NCBI GenBank assembly: GCA_951800675.1
Contig: CATOKC010000117.1
Location: 1-9,941, forward strand
Source of the DNA: an uncultured Oscillibacter sp.
GTDB taxonomy: Bacteria > Bacillota_A > Clostridia > Oscillospirales > Oscillospiraceae
Direction: 5' to 3'
Length of the DNA: 9,941 nucleotides
The position numbers and the translations under genes were made by a program. Position 1 is the stretch's first letter; each line of letters starts with the position of its first letter. This document shows positions 1 to 7,002 of the stretch, in pieces. Under the pieces are notes generated by a model. It was not told where the DNA came from, searched no databases, and saw only the letters and a program-made list of their open reading frames with translations.

Positions 1-57
1 AGCGCTGACCGCGCCGTCCTCCGTGCCGAAATCGGTTTGAAATACCAGTGGTTTCAT
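1..57 (-). CDS. SAM hydroxide adenosyltransferase-like (DUF62) protein, copy 1, 5' end only
   Basis: Only the first 19 codons are in the window, reading MKPLVFQTDFGTEDGAVSA. The TDFG..DG(A)V pattern right after a short beta strand resembles the N-terminus of the DUF62 / SAM hydroxide adenosyltransferase family, whose characterised members hydrolyse S-adenosylmethionine to adenosine and methionine; chlorinases and fluorinases are relatives. The start is set by AAGGAG eight bases upstream of the ATG at 57. An in-frame ATG at 75 lies upstream of that site and is unlikely to be used. The gene follows the TIM-barrel gene by 26 bases and is probably the next gene of the operon. The same 75-base segment recurs inverted at the other window end. 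The family call rests on a very short stretch; hydrolase and halogenase cannot be told apart from it. Confidence 0.68.
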   Translation of the reverse strand, partial: MKPLVFQTDFGTEDGAVSA

Positions 58-75
58 CTTGGTTTCTCCTTCCAT
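1..75 (-). repeat. Inverted near-identical repeat, left copy
   Basis: The minus strand of 1-75 equals the plus strand of 9867-9941 at 73 of 75 positions. The match begins 18 bases before the DUF62 start codon, taking in the ribosome site, and runs off the window. The sequence just beyond (76 onward) shows no further match, so the duplication boundary is sharp. Because it is coding, it is a gene duplication and not transposon ends. Confidence 0.97.
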
Positions 76-83
76 ATGCTTAC

Positions 84-962
84 TTAATGTTCACGAAACC
101 GCTCCAGCCGGCGGACCAGGTAGTCCCCGATTTCCCAACTTAAACGGAGGGCGGAGGGAACCAATTCCATGGGCAGACGGAGCAGGTAGTGTTGAATTTC
201 GTAGGTAAACGGATGGCTGTAATGAATATCGGCCAGAGCCGCCAAAATGTCGTCCCAATCAGTGACGCCCAGATAAGGCAGAATGTGAATGTTGGCTGAT
301 GAGGTTTGATCGGAGATGTGGAGGGCTTTCAAGCGCGTTCCAAGTCCGCGGATTGCCGCGCCCTGATCCAGCCCCTCAATGCTGCCATGCTCCGCGTCCC
401 AGCAAGCGCCTACGTTTTCCGCGTCTACACGGTCCAGCAGGTCATAAAATTCCTCTGGGTCTACCGCGTAGCGGCGGACCCCCTCTCTCGTTTTGCCCCA
501 CATATTTTCAATCGCGATGCCCACGCCAAATTTCCCCGCGTCATCGGAAAGTCTCCGAAAAAACGAGATATTACGGTCTGGTGTAGCGGGGTCCATCCGA
601 TTTCCAGTGACCTTACTCATGGGATGCATTACCATCCAGGGCACTCCCAGCAAGGCGCTTCCTTCTACGCAGCGGCGGACAAGCTCCTCCTGCCGCGGGT
701 CTGGAGTGTTGCAGAAGTCATAGAGCGGCCCGTGGCTCTGGACAAAATGGAGTCCTAGAGAATCTGCCAGATCACGTATCTTTTGTAGATAGGCCATCCA
801 GCCGGGCCCCAGGAAGTCTGTTTTCGTCGTAATCTGGTCAAGGAAACAGAAGTCCAGCGCCTGATACCCCGCTTCCGCACAGCGGCGGATGCTTTCCCCT
901 ACAGGGATTCGGCTTCCATCAGCCCGCTCAAAGAGAACGTTGGTGGATGTGGCTAGCAGCAT
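84..962 (-). CDS. Sugar phosphate isomerase/epimerase-like TIM-barrel protein (AP endonuclease 2 / xylose isomerase-like fold)
   Basis: This 292-residue protein has the length and motif order of xylose-isomerase-like TIM barrels. Candidate divalent-metal ligands fall at strand ends: Glu152 in IAIEN, Asp189 and His192 in CWDAEHG, His215 in ALHISD and Glu255 in YEIQH. His77 (SHGP) and His113 (MVMHP) sit where this family often has active-site histidines. Members isomerise or epimerise sugars, inositols or keto-acids in the cytosol, and the substrate cannot be read from sequence. No signal peptide or membrane segment is seen. The ATG at 962 lies inside the end of the HAD gene (10-base overlap) and is preceded by GGGAGG nine bases away, so the two are translationally coupled. 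Its place between a HAD phosphatase and a DUF62 gene, behind a carbohydrate transporter, suggests a role in processing the imported or released sugar. The fold is sure; the reaction is not. Confidence 0.9.
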   Translation of the reverse strand: MLLATSTNVLFERADGSRIPVGESIRRCAEAGYQALDFCFLDQITTKTDFLGPGWMAYLQKIRDLADSLGLHFVQSHGPLYDFCNTPDPRQEELVRRCVEGSALLGVPWMVMHPMSKVTGNRMDPATPDRNISFFRRLSDDAGKFGVGIAIENMWGKTREGVRRYAVDPEEFYDLLDRVDAENVGACWDAEHGSIEGLDQGAAIRGLGTRLKALHISDQTSSANIHILPYLGVTDWDDILAALADIHYSHPFTYEIQHYLLRLPMELVPSALRLSWEIGDYLVRRLERFREH

Positions 963-1738
963 GACGAAGAACCTCCCAAGCAGAATTTGCGGACAGCCTC
1001 CACAACCCCCTCGGTTCGGCTTTTTTGGCAGATGTAATCTGCCGCCTCGCGAGCGGCGGGAGTCGCGTTCGCGACTGCCGCGCCCACGCCGGCCAGACGA
1101 AGCATCTGCAAGTCGTTTTCATTGTCCCCAATGGCGAGAACCTCGTCCAGCGAGACGTTCCGCATTGCGGCGTACCGTTTCAGCGCCGCCGCCTTGTTGA
1201 TACCTTTCCCCGAAATCTCACAGCCGGTATCTTCATAGCAGACAATTTCATATTGGTTTTGCAGCGCGTCCAGCAACGGTTTCAGACTTTGAAACTCTGC
1301 CCGGCAATCCCCGCTGATGAGATTCACCTTATCTGCCCGCTGGAGCGTCCAGTCCGGCGTGACAACAGAGTAATCTCTTAACTGGGTCCAGTCCGTTTCA
1401 GACAGGGCGGACTCCTCACCGTTTTTTGAAAAAAGCACGGTTAGCCCAAGAGCGGCGGCCCGCTCCAGCAGGCTCCGCAGAGGCCCCAGTGCCATCGGAG
1501 CGCTCCAAAGAACACGCTCTCCCTGGTGAATGGCCGCGCCGTTACAGGTGATGACAGGCAGATGGATACCGGCGCGCTGGACAAAACGCCGCGCCCCGCG
1601 CCAAGGCCTTCCGGTAATGAAGGTAAAGCCAACTCCTTGCCGCTCAACCTCCCGGATTGCCGCTACCGCCTGGTCGGAAATTTCCCGGTTTATGTCCAGA
1701 AGCGTCCCATCCAAGTCAGTCACAATCAATCGGATCAT
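953..1738 (-). CDS. HAD-superfamily Cof-type sugar phosphatase
   Basis: A 261-residue cytosolic hydrolase of the Cof / HAD-IIB type, a family that mostly dephosphorylates sugar phosphates and similar small metabolites. All HAD motifs are present: motif I DLDGT with nucleophile Asp8 and Asp10, motif II Thr42 in ITGR, a motif III lysine in the GKGINKAAAL segment (178-187), and motif IV GDNENDLQML (204-213) with the Mg-binding aspartates. The C2-type cap lies roughly between residues 80 and 180. The start ATG at 1738 follows a GGGGG run seven bases upstream. The C-terminus ends in an odd Gly-Ser-Cys tail (CLGGSSSCC) encoded where the next gene's start overlaps, so overlap constraint may explain it. 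The gene is separated from the binding-protein gene by a very strong hairpin (1761-1785), which may lower its expression relative to that gene. Substrate unknown. Confidence 0.93.
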   Translation of the reverse strand: MIRLIVTDLDGTLLDINREISDQAVAAIREVERQGVGFTFITGRPWRGARRFVQRAGIHLPVITCNGAAIHQGERVLWSAPMALGPLRSLLERAAALGLTVLFSKNGEESALSETDWTQLRDYSVVTPDWTLQRADKVNLISGDCRAEFQSLKPLLDALQNQYEIVCYEDTGCEISGKGINKAAALKRYAAMRNVSLDEVLAIGDNENDLQMLRLAGVGAAVANATPAAREAADYICQKSRTEGVVEAVRKFCLGGSSSCC

Positions 1739-1760
1739 TGTCTTACCCCCATTTCTAGAA

Positions 1761-1785
1761 GGGCGGGACGATTGCCGTCCCGCCC
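1761..1785. other. Strong GC hairpin between binding-protein and HAD genes
   Basis: GGGCGGGACG (1761-1770) and CGTCCCGCCC (1776-1785) pair perfectly over ten base pairs around the five-base loop ATTGC. In the minus-strand transcript it sits 34 bases after the solute-binding protein stop and 22 bases before the HAD start. No run of U follows on either strand, so it is not a standard intrinsic terminator. Stems in this position are known to protect the 3' end of an upstream binding-protein mRNA segment from exonucleases, giving more binding protein than downstream products. That role is inferred here from position. Confidence 0.85.
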
Positions 1786-1819
1786 CAAAGCAATTGATAT
1801 TGAAATATGGGATGGGCGC

Positions 1820-3193
1820 TTAGTCGTTGGCCTCGTGCCACTCGTCCAGAAGCTGGTTGCACTGTTTCACAATGGCGTCCGCCGCCTGGTCCGCCGTGAG
1901 CTGCTGGTCGCAGAACATGCGCATATTATCAGAAATCGCGGAGTCAATTTCGTTGTACATCAAGTCCATGGGCTCCTGCGCGTTTTCCGGGCCGTTGGCC
2001 AGGATGTCAAAGGCGGTCTTGAACTGGGGATGATCCTCCCAGAAACTCTGCATCTCCGGCAATTCAGAGGCTTCTTTGTTTGTGGGAATATAGCCGGAGT
2101 GGGTGGCGATGCGATATTGGGCATCCGCGGTGCTCAAGTATTGGATAAAGTCCCACGCGCCGGCAAGACGGGCCTCGTCGCCCCGGTCAAAGAGAACCAA
2201 ACAGCTTCCGCCAACGCAGGAGCTTCCGGTGTCGGAGGCGTTGACCGCGGGAATCAGCGCGGTACCCCACTCAAAGGAATCGCCAATCAACTCGCCAACG
2301 GAGGCACAGGAAGAGGAGGAAATCATGGCCATGGCAGTCTTTTGATTCGCGAATTCCTCACGGACCGTCTCTTCCACGTACAGATAGCCGCCCGTTTCTA
2401 CCAATTTACCCCATTTATCCAAAAACGCCTTCAGCGTTCCCTCCTCACCAGCGATAACCTTTGTCATCGGTCCTTCCCGGCCGCTCTTCAAATCACCGAA
2501 GTAAGCGTCGGTAGACTGCCGGGCAATGTAGTTCGTCACATGATAACGCTTAGCCTCGCACTCAAAACCGTAGCGGGTCACATTGCCGGAAGCGTCTCGT
2601 TCTGTCAGGGCCGCGGTATACTCCGCAAGCTCGTCCAGCGTGGCGGGCGGCGCGTCAAAGCCAGCGGCTTTCAGAAGGTCCGCATTGTAGTAGAGCACCA
2701 AAGTGGAGTTCAAATAGGGAAGGCAAATCATCTCATCCTGATAGCTGACGGCCCCACGCAGCGCATCAGAAAAGTTCTCCAGCGGAACGTATGCGCCATA
2801 CCGCTCCACCATATCCGAGACCTTTGCGGTCCAGCTCAGCTCCAGCATGCTGGGAATGGTGGAAGTCAGTCCCACGTTGATGTCGCAGGCATTGGCTACG
2901 TCCTTGGTCTGATAGGCGAGAATCTGCTTATCGGTACCATCATAACCCTGGTAGACAGGGGTGACATGAACGCCCTGTTCAGCGCCCCGGCCAGCATTGT
3001 ATTCGTCTACAATCGCCAGCAGCTCGTCTCCTACGTTGCCGCCGAGGCTGTGCCAGAATACAACCTCCGCCGCGCCGTTTTCTCCGCCGCTGCCGCCATC
3101 CGTGTCGCCGCCGTCGTTCCCTGTACGGCCGCCGCAGGCTGCCAGGGTCAGAATCATGGCGGCGGTCAGCAAAATGGACCATGCTTTTTTCAT
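1820..3193 (-). CDS. Extracellular solute-binding lipoprotein of a carbohydrate ABC transporter (family 1, UgpB-like)
   Basis: A 457-residue secreted lipoprotein. A Lys-rich n-region and hydrophobic stretch (residues 1-19) end in the lipobox LAAC with Cys20 as the lipidation site, followed by a Gly/Asp/Ser-rich linker to about residue 40. The mature part has the family 1 binding-protein pattern: VVFWHSLGG near the start, PYLNSTLVLYYNADLLKAAG in the first third, a GYIPTNK segment late, and a helical end. The order resembles UgpB, the glycerol-3-phosphate binding protein, as recalled from memory, but ligand-contact residues were not checked. A longer frame exists from ATG 3214, but GGGAGG lies nine bases before the ATG at 3193, so that start is chosen. 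The gene follows its two permease genes, the reverse of the common binding-protein-first order. It presumably delivers a sugar, nucleoside or polyol phosphate to the MalF/MalG pair; the ligand is unknown. Confidence 0.95.
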   Translation of the reverse strand: MKKAWSILLTAAMILTLAACGGRTGNDGGDTDGGSGGENGAAEVVFWHSLGGNVGDELLAIVDEYNAGRGAEQGVHVTPVYQGYDGTDKQILAYQTKDVANACDINVGLTSTIPSMLELSWTAKVSDMVERYGAYVPLENFSDALRGAVSYQDEMICLPYLNSTLVLYYNADLLKAAGFDAPPATLDELAEYTAALTERDASGNVTRYGFECEAKRYHVTNYIARQSTDAYFGDLKSGREGPMTKVIAGEEGTLKAFLDKWGKLVETGGYLYVEETVREEFANQKTAMAMISSSSCASVGELIGDSFEWGTALIPAVNASDTGSSCVGGSCLVLFDRGDEARLAGAWDFIQYLSTADAQYRIATHSGYIPTNKEASELPEMQSFWEDHPQFKTAFDILANGPENAQEPMDLMYNEIDSAISDNMRMFCDQQLTADQAADAIVKQCNQLLDEWHEAND

Positions 3194-3260
3194 GTTGTTT
3201 GTCCTCCCTTTCATTTTTGCTCATTCAATGTATTTTACATAGCATTACGGCTGTGTAAAC

Positions 3261-4100
3261 CTATTCCTTTACCGCTCCGGCGGTCATTCCGGCCGTAATT
3301 TTCCGCTGGAAAAGCATGAAAATCACGACGGACGGGATGAGAATCAATACGGACGCGGCCATGACCTGTCCGTAAACAGACTCCATCTTATTCATATTCA
3401 GCATGGTGATAATGACCTGTACCGTTCTCATCTCCTCAATATTCGTCACAATAAGGGGCCAGAGGTAGGTGGTCCAAGAATTGACAAAGGAAGAGATAAA
3501 CACCGTAGCGATAACGGGGGTAGACATAGGCATCAGAATTTTCCAGAAAAACCGCCAGTTGCCGCAGCCGTCTACCAGAGAGGCCTCCCGAACCGCCTTA
3601 GAATAGTTCAGGAAATGCTGCCGGATCATGAAGATATTCGCTCCGGAAACCATGTAAATAATCATCATGCCCATGTAGGTGTTAATCATATTTAATTCCG
3701 CTGTCGTGAAATAGTTCTGCACCATCAGCATTTCCGCCGGGATGATCATAGAACCCAGCACCAGCCAGAACAGCACGTTCCGCCCGCGGAACTCCATGAA
3801 AGAAAATGCGTAGGCGGCCAGGCAGCCGGTCAGTACGCGGGCAATGCTGGAGCCGAAGGCCACGATAAACGAGTTGAGCATAAAGCGGAAGATCTTCGTT
3901 TTCGTGATGACATGAATATAGTTGCCAAGGTAAAACTCATCCGGCCACAGGTGCAGGTCTGGCGAGAGAATTTCCGGCTCGTGCATGAAGGAAACAAGGA
4001 TACAGTACAGCAAAGGCGCCATTAAGCAAAGGCCCAGGAAAATACAGAACACCTGCAGCACACCGCTGCGCCAATGCATTTTCGCGTTGTTCATTCTCAA
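3261..4100 (-). CDS. Carbohydrate ABC transporter permease, MalG/UgpE type
   Basis: An inner-membrane permease of 279 residues with about six hydrophobic segments (roughly 14-36, 75-97, 108-126, 141-160, 194-215 and 247-265). The cytoplasmic EAA loop that docks on the ATPase is visible as EASLVDGCGNWRFFWKILMP (residues 172-191). It pairs with the MalF-type permease encoded just upstream. The start is ambiguous. A TTG at 4100 shares four bases with the upstream TGA stop and has AAGGTG eight bases before it; an ATG two codons later (4094) would leave a longer gap of 14 bases. I favour the TTG because of spacing and coupling. A 67-base gap containing a small inverted repeat (ATGTA-TTT-TACAT, 3228-3240) separates it from the binding-protein gene. 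No ATPase gene is present in this operon within the window. Confidence 0.95.
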   Translation of the reverse strand: MRMNNAKMHWRSGVLQVFCIFLGLCLMAPLLYCILVSFMHEPEILSPDLHLWPDEFYLGNYIHVITKTKIFRFMLNSFIVAFGSSIARVLTGCLAAYAFSFMEFRGRNVLFWLVLGSMIIPAEMLMVQNYFTTAELNMINTYMGMMIIYMVSGANIFMIRQHFLNYSKAVREASLVDGCGNWRFFWKILMPMSTPVIATVFISSFVNSWTTYLWPLIVTNIEEMRTVQVIITMLNMNKMESVYGQVMAASVLILIPSVVIFMLFQRKITAGMTAGAVKE

Positions 4101-4975
4101 TTATAATGCACCTTCTTCTTTTCTAAGATCATGCTCAGAGCAATCAACACCGCCGAGAAGGCAAAGCCTATCATGGTCGCGGAGAACGCGTAGTTGTAGT
4201 TTGTGCTGGAAATCGCTTTTTGGTAAATGTAGGTGATGATGGTCTGTGTGCTTCCATTGGGACCGCCTCCGGTCAAAATCAGCGTGTAGCTGGAAACCGT
4301 TAAACCATAGGCGATATCCTTGATGAGCAGGAAAAACATCGTGGGAGAGATCATAGGCAGGATGACCCGGCGGTGCAGGGTCAAACCAACGCTTCCATCC
4401 AAGTTGGCGCTTTCAATGACCTCCTGCGGAAGCCCCCGAAGCGCCGAGAGCATAAACAGAAAGTTATATCCGATGTTGTGCCAGATCTGAATGATCATCA
4501 AGCTCAAAAGCGCGTATTTCGGGTCTGTCAGCCAACCAATTTTGAAGCCCAGCAGCTTGTTGATAATACCCATCTGCTCACTGTACATCAATTGAAAGAT
4601 CATGGCCATGACGGCATCGGAAGTGGCCATAGAAAGGGCGAACAGCGTTTCATAGACCAGAGAGGTCTTTCGTTTCTTCCGGGCAAGGCATGCCAGAAAA
4701 TAGGCAATCACCATGGAAATCGGTATTGTTACCAGAACATAGACAAAGGTATTCTGCACCGCCTGGAGGAAATCCGGATCCGACAGCACCCTGGCATAGT
4801 TTTTCAGTCCGGCGAAGTTCTTGATCTCCCGGAACTGATTGACGATGTTCAGGCTGAGCCACCCGTTTTTTACGAACGGATAGTAAACGAATCCGATCAG
4901 GAATACAAAGGCCGGAAGTAAGTAGAAGTACGGTTCGATCTGCTTGCTAAGTCTTTTTGCTTTTTTGGGATTCAA
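4097..4975 (-). CDS. Carbohydrate ABC transporter permease, MalF/UgpA type
   Basis: A 292-residue inner-membrane permease with about six hydrophobic segments (near 15-35, 75-97, 112-130, 155-175, 210-235 and 264-284). The EAA loop reads ESANLDGSVGLTLHRRVILP (residues 188-207). The late LTGGGPNGSTQT stretch (234-245) is typical of MalF-type subunits. The start is TTG at 4975: GGAGG sits seven bases upstream and no ATG is better placed. It begins 21 bases after the nucleoside hydrolase stop and ends with a four-base overlap into the MalG-type gene, so the three genes are one transcription unit. With its partner and the UgpB-like lipoprotein it makes a high-affinity uptake system. The ATP-hydrolysing subunit must be encoded elsewhere, as is common for shared MsmK/UgpC-type ATPases in Bacillota. 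Confidence 0.95.
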   Translation of the reverse strand: MNPKKAKRLSKQIEPYFYLLPAFVFLIGFVYYPFVKNGWLSLNIVNQFREIKNFAGLKNYARVLSDPDFLQAVQNTFVYVLVTIPISMVIAYFLACLARKKRKTSLVYETLFALSMATSDAVMAMIFQLMYSEQMGIINKLLGFKIGWLTDPKYALLSLMIIQIWHNIGYNFLFMLSALRGLPQEVIESANLDGSVGLTLHRRVILPMISPTMFFLLIKDIAYGLTVSSYTLILTGGGPNGSTQTIITYIYQKAISSTNYNYAFSATMIGFAFSAVLIALSMILEKKKVHYN

Positions 4976-4996
4976 ATTGCTCCCTCCCTGTTTTGT

Positions 4997-5956
4997 TTAT
5001 AGACTGGACAGTTTTTCAAAAAGATCAGCGATAAGCTGGTCTCGTTTGATGTAGTAGACATACCGCATCATGGGACGGCGAGGATCGAAGCTGTAATAGT
5101 TGTCATACTCAATGGTCGGGCGGAAGGCAAAACGGTCCAGCAGGAAATCTCCTCCCAGGACCCAGGATACCGGCACGACATCGGTCAAAGGACGGCTCCA
5201 AATTTTTTCGCCAAAGCACTGCTCCGCTTCCTGAATGGTACGGTCGACAATGTAGTCGCAGAAGGAATTTTTTCCTCGGAGCCAATGCTCCAGCTCCGGC
5301 CCGGTAACCAGCAGCCGGTCGGATACGGACCTCCCCGGCGCCAGCACCAGGGGAACGCCGCTTTCCAGGAGTACGCGGCTGGCCGCAACGCTCTGCCCGC
5401 CGTTAAAGCACTGGCAGTCTGGCCAACCCAGACCCACGCCGCCGCTCCATACCACAACGATGCGGTCTACAATTTTCGGCTCCAACAGGATGGCGGAGGC
5501 TATATTTGTTGGCGCGGCTATACAGACGGCGTAGAGCGGATTTTCAGAAGAGTGATCCATCGCCAGCCGGATCAGCTCCCGCGCGGCGGGAGAGTCCACC
5601 GGCGTCCGCTCGTCCGGCAGGAATTCGGGCGCGCCCCGGAATACCAGCCCAGACATATCCTGCCGTCCTGTCAGAGTCAGTACGCGCAAAATCTCCTGAT
5701 AGCTCCGTTCCATCCCCTCTTCACTGCTGCTCGCGTGGTGGTTCACAAAAGGAGCCGCGAAGATGCCCTGAACCCGCAGGTTGTCCCGAGAGGCTAACAT
5801 GAACGCGATGGCGTATTGATCGTCAATTTCATTGTAAGTGTCCGTGTCCAGCACCATATCCACAGGGCCTGTCGGGCGCTTCAGGCGAAGAATTGTCTTG
5901 GCAAGGAGTTCTTCATCCACGCCGTCTGGATAGGTAAAAACCGGGCTAAAATCCAT
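4997..5956 (-). CDS. Nucleoside hydrolase-family protein with an expanded calcium-binding motif
   Basis: A 319-residue cytosolic protein of the inosine-uridine nucleoside hydrolase fold, whose members cleave the N-glycosidic bond of ribonucleosides to base and ribose. The N-terminal metal motif is present but stretched: DTDTYNEIDDQYA (residues 37-49) instead of the usual DTDxxxDDA spacing, with two extra residues between the Asp pairs. The APTNIASAILLEP segment (148-160) matches the family's G(P)LTN region, and SGG (171-173) and FNGGQ (184-188) follow. Near the C-terminus the usual HD pair is TD (Thr258-Asp259), so the calcium-binding Asp is kept while the catalytic His is absent. An ATG at 5956 with GAGGTG six bases upstream is chosen over an in-frame GTG at 5965, which overlaps that site. 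It is the first gene after the operon promoter. It may be a divergent nucleosidase or act on another riboside. Confidence 0.9.
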   Translation of the reverse strand: MDFSPVFTYPDGVDEELLAKTILRLKRPTGPVDMVLDTDTYNEIDDQYAIAFMLASRDNLRVQGIFAAPFVNHHASSSEEGMERSYQEILRVLTLTGRQDMSGLVFRGAPEFLPDERTPVDSPAARELIRLAMDHSSENPLYAVCIAAPTNIASAILLEPKIVDRIVVVWSGGVGLGWPDCQCFNGGQSVAASRVLLESGVPLVLAPGRSVSDRLLVTGPELEHWLRGKNSFCDYIVDRTIQEAEQCFGEKIWSRPLTDVVPVSWVLGGDFLLDRFAFRPTIEYDNYYSFDPRRPMMRYVYYIKRDQLIADLFEKLSSL

Positions 5957-6124
5957 GTTTGTCACCTCATAATTTTGTTAAAGCAGTGTTATTGTCCGTA
6001 ATATTATTCCATAATTTTGTTTTTGTCAATAATATGTTTTAAATATTTTGTATAAACAAAAATTTTTATGAAAAACAACTAGATTGGGTTTTTAAATATA
6101 TGCAGTTTGACCGAAAAACGGCCC
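5957..6124 (-). promoter_or_regulatory. AT-rich regulatory region of the transporter operon with phased repeats
   Basis: Of the 60 bases 6001-6060 only eight are G or C, in sharp contrast to the flanking genes. The 12-mer CATAATTTTGTT (plus strand) occurs exactly at 5968-5979 and 6010-6021, 42 bases apart. Its core TTTTGT returns at 6046-6051, 31 bases further, inside a palindrome TTTTGT-ATAA-ACAAAA (6046-6061). Spacings of 42 and 31 are close to four and three helix turns, as expected for operators bound on one DNA face. One copy sits between -35 and -10, one in the leader near the ribosome site, and one upstream. The adjacent DeoR-family protein is the obvious candidate binder (inference). 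Confidence 0.55.
6001..6029 (-). promoter_or_regulatory. Sigma-A-type promoter of the nucleoside hydrolase/transporter operon
   Basis: On the minus strand a perfect -35 TTGACA (6029-6024) is followed after exactly 17 bases by TAATAT (6006-6001), four of six matches to the -10 consensus. Transcription would begin near 5994, giving a leader of under 40 bases to the ATG at 5956. An operator-like repeat lies within the spacer. Confidence 0.7.
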
Positions 6125-6166
6125 AAAAAAAGAAGCAGACCGTCAAAACGCAGACGCTCCGCTTCT
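6125..6166 (-). terminator. Intrinsic terminator after the DeoR-family gene
   Basis: On the minus strand, a few bases after the DeoR stop codon, a 14-bp stem with two mismatches (6153-6166 against 6131-6144) closes an eight-base loop and is followed by a run of seven T residues. This is a classic rho-independent terminator. It separates the Nudix/DeoR operon from the transporter operon, so the latter depends on its own promoter. Confidence 0.85.
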
Positions 6167-6169
6167 TCG

Positions 6170-6952
6170 TTATTTCGCTAAAACATAATTTATATTTTGC
6201 CTCTGTAACCATTCCCGCTCCCGTTCTGGAAACTCCACATCCGTCACCAGGCAGTGAATGGACGTCAAATCGCTGACCGCAAAAAAGCCGGCGGAGGGAT
6301 ATTTGGTTTTATCCAGAAGCAAAATGACGCGTTTTCCACACTGAATGGCCTGCCGCTGAAGGTACATATCGTTCTCATAGTAGGCGGTGAGCTGCATCTT
6401 TTCGTCTAACGCAGCTCCGCTGATAAAGACCTTATCCGGGTGAAACCGCAAGAGAGAATCGCAAGTATACTGCCCCTCCGTCGCTCCCTCCGAGCTGATC
6501 AGCCAGCCGCCTAGGAAGAAGAGCTTTTTCACCAAAGCGCCCATTTCAAAAAGCTGAGCGATATAGAGCGAATTGGTCACGATCGTCAGAGTCTTTAAAA
6601 GCTCCGGCCGCTCCAACAGCTCCTGACAAAGGGCCATGGTGGTGGTGCTGCTTTCCAGCATTAAAAAGTCCGCCTCCTGGATAAGCGCGCAGGCGGCTTT
6701 GGCAATTTGCCGCTTTCCCCTTTTGTGAAAGGACTCTCTCAGCGTATAGGGAATGGGAGCGGTACTTCGCTCTGTCAAGGCGGCGCCGCCGTGCCGCCAG
6801 ACAACCAGCCCTTGCTTTTCCAGGACTGTGAGGTCCTTTCGGATGGTTTCTTTGGTCACCCCCAGCAAGTCCGCCATCTCCGTCACCGGGATGATCGGGG
6901 CAGTTTCCAGCAGCTTTACAATCGATTCCCGCCTAGCCTTGACCTTATCCAT
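6170..6952 (-). CDS. DeoR-family transcriptional regulator
   Basis: A 260-residue DNA-binding regulator of sugar and nucleoside genes. Residues 1-57 form the DeoR winged helix-turn-helix, with the signature LLGVTKETIRKDLTVLEKQG (29-48). The rest is the DeoR C-terminal sensor domain, related to ribose-5-phosphate isomerase, where family members bind phosphorylated sugars; SSTT (101-104), the TNS segment and LGG are typical phosphate-site stretches. The ATG at 6952 has AAAGGA seven bases upstream. It lies 50 bases after the Nudix gene, likely co-transcribed, and is closed by its own terminator. It sits directly upstream of, and in the same direction as, the nucleoside hydrolase/transporter promoter, whose phased AT-rich repeats are plausible operators. 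A phosphorylated ribose or related sugar would be a natural inducer, but this is inferred from context only. Confidence 0.95.
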   Translation of the reverse strand: MDKVKARRESIVKLLETAPIIPVTEMADLLGVTKETIRKDLTVLEKQGLVVWRHGGAALTERSTAPIPYTLRESFHKRGKRQIAKAACALIQEADFLMLESSTTTMALCQELLERPELLKTLTIVTNSLYIAQLFEMGALVKKLFFLGGWLISSEGATEGQYTCDSLLRFHPDKVFISGAALDEKMQLTAYYENDMYLQRQAIQCGKRVILLLDKTKYPSAGFFAVSDLTSIHCLVTDVEFPEREREWLQRQNINYVLAK

Positions 6953-7002
6953 AAAACTGTCCTTTCTGTACGCAAGCGCCGCTGCCTGTTATACCGCAAG
7001 CT

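Noticed and set aside
1526..3298. A 590-codon open frame on the plus strand, antisense to the binding-protein and HAD genes
   Set aside because: It has no ribosome site and no recognisable domain, and it lies opposite two well-supported genes. Its openness follows from their GC-rich codon use.
6110..6120. Small CCG-AAAAA-CGG hairpin just beyond the DeoR terminator
   Set aside because: A three-pair stem is too short to support a role; the adjacent 14-bp stem with a U-run explains termination.
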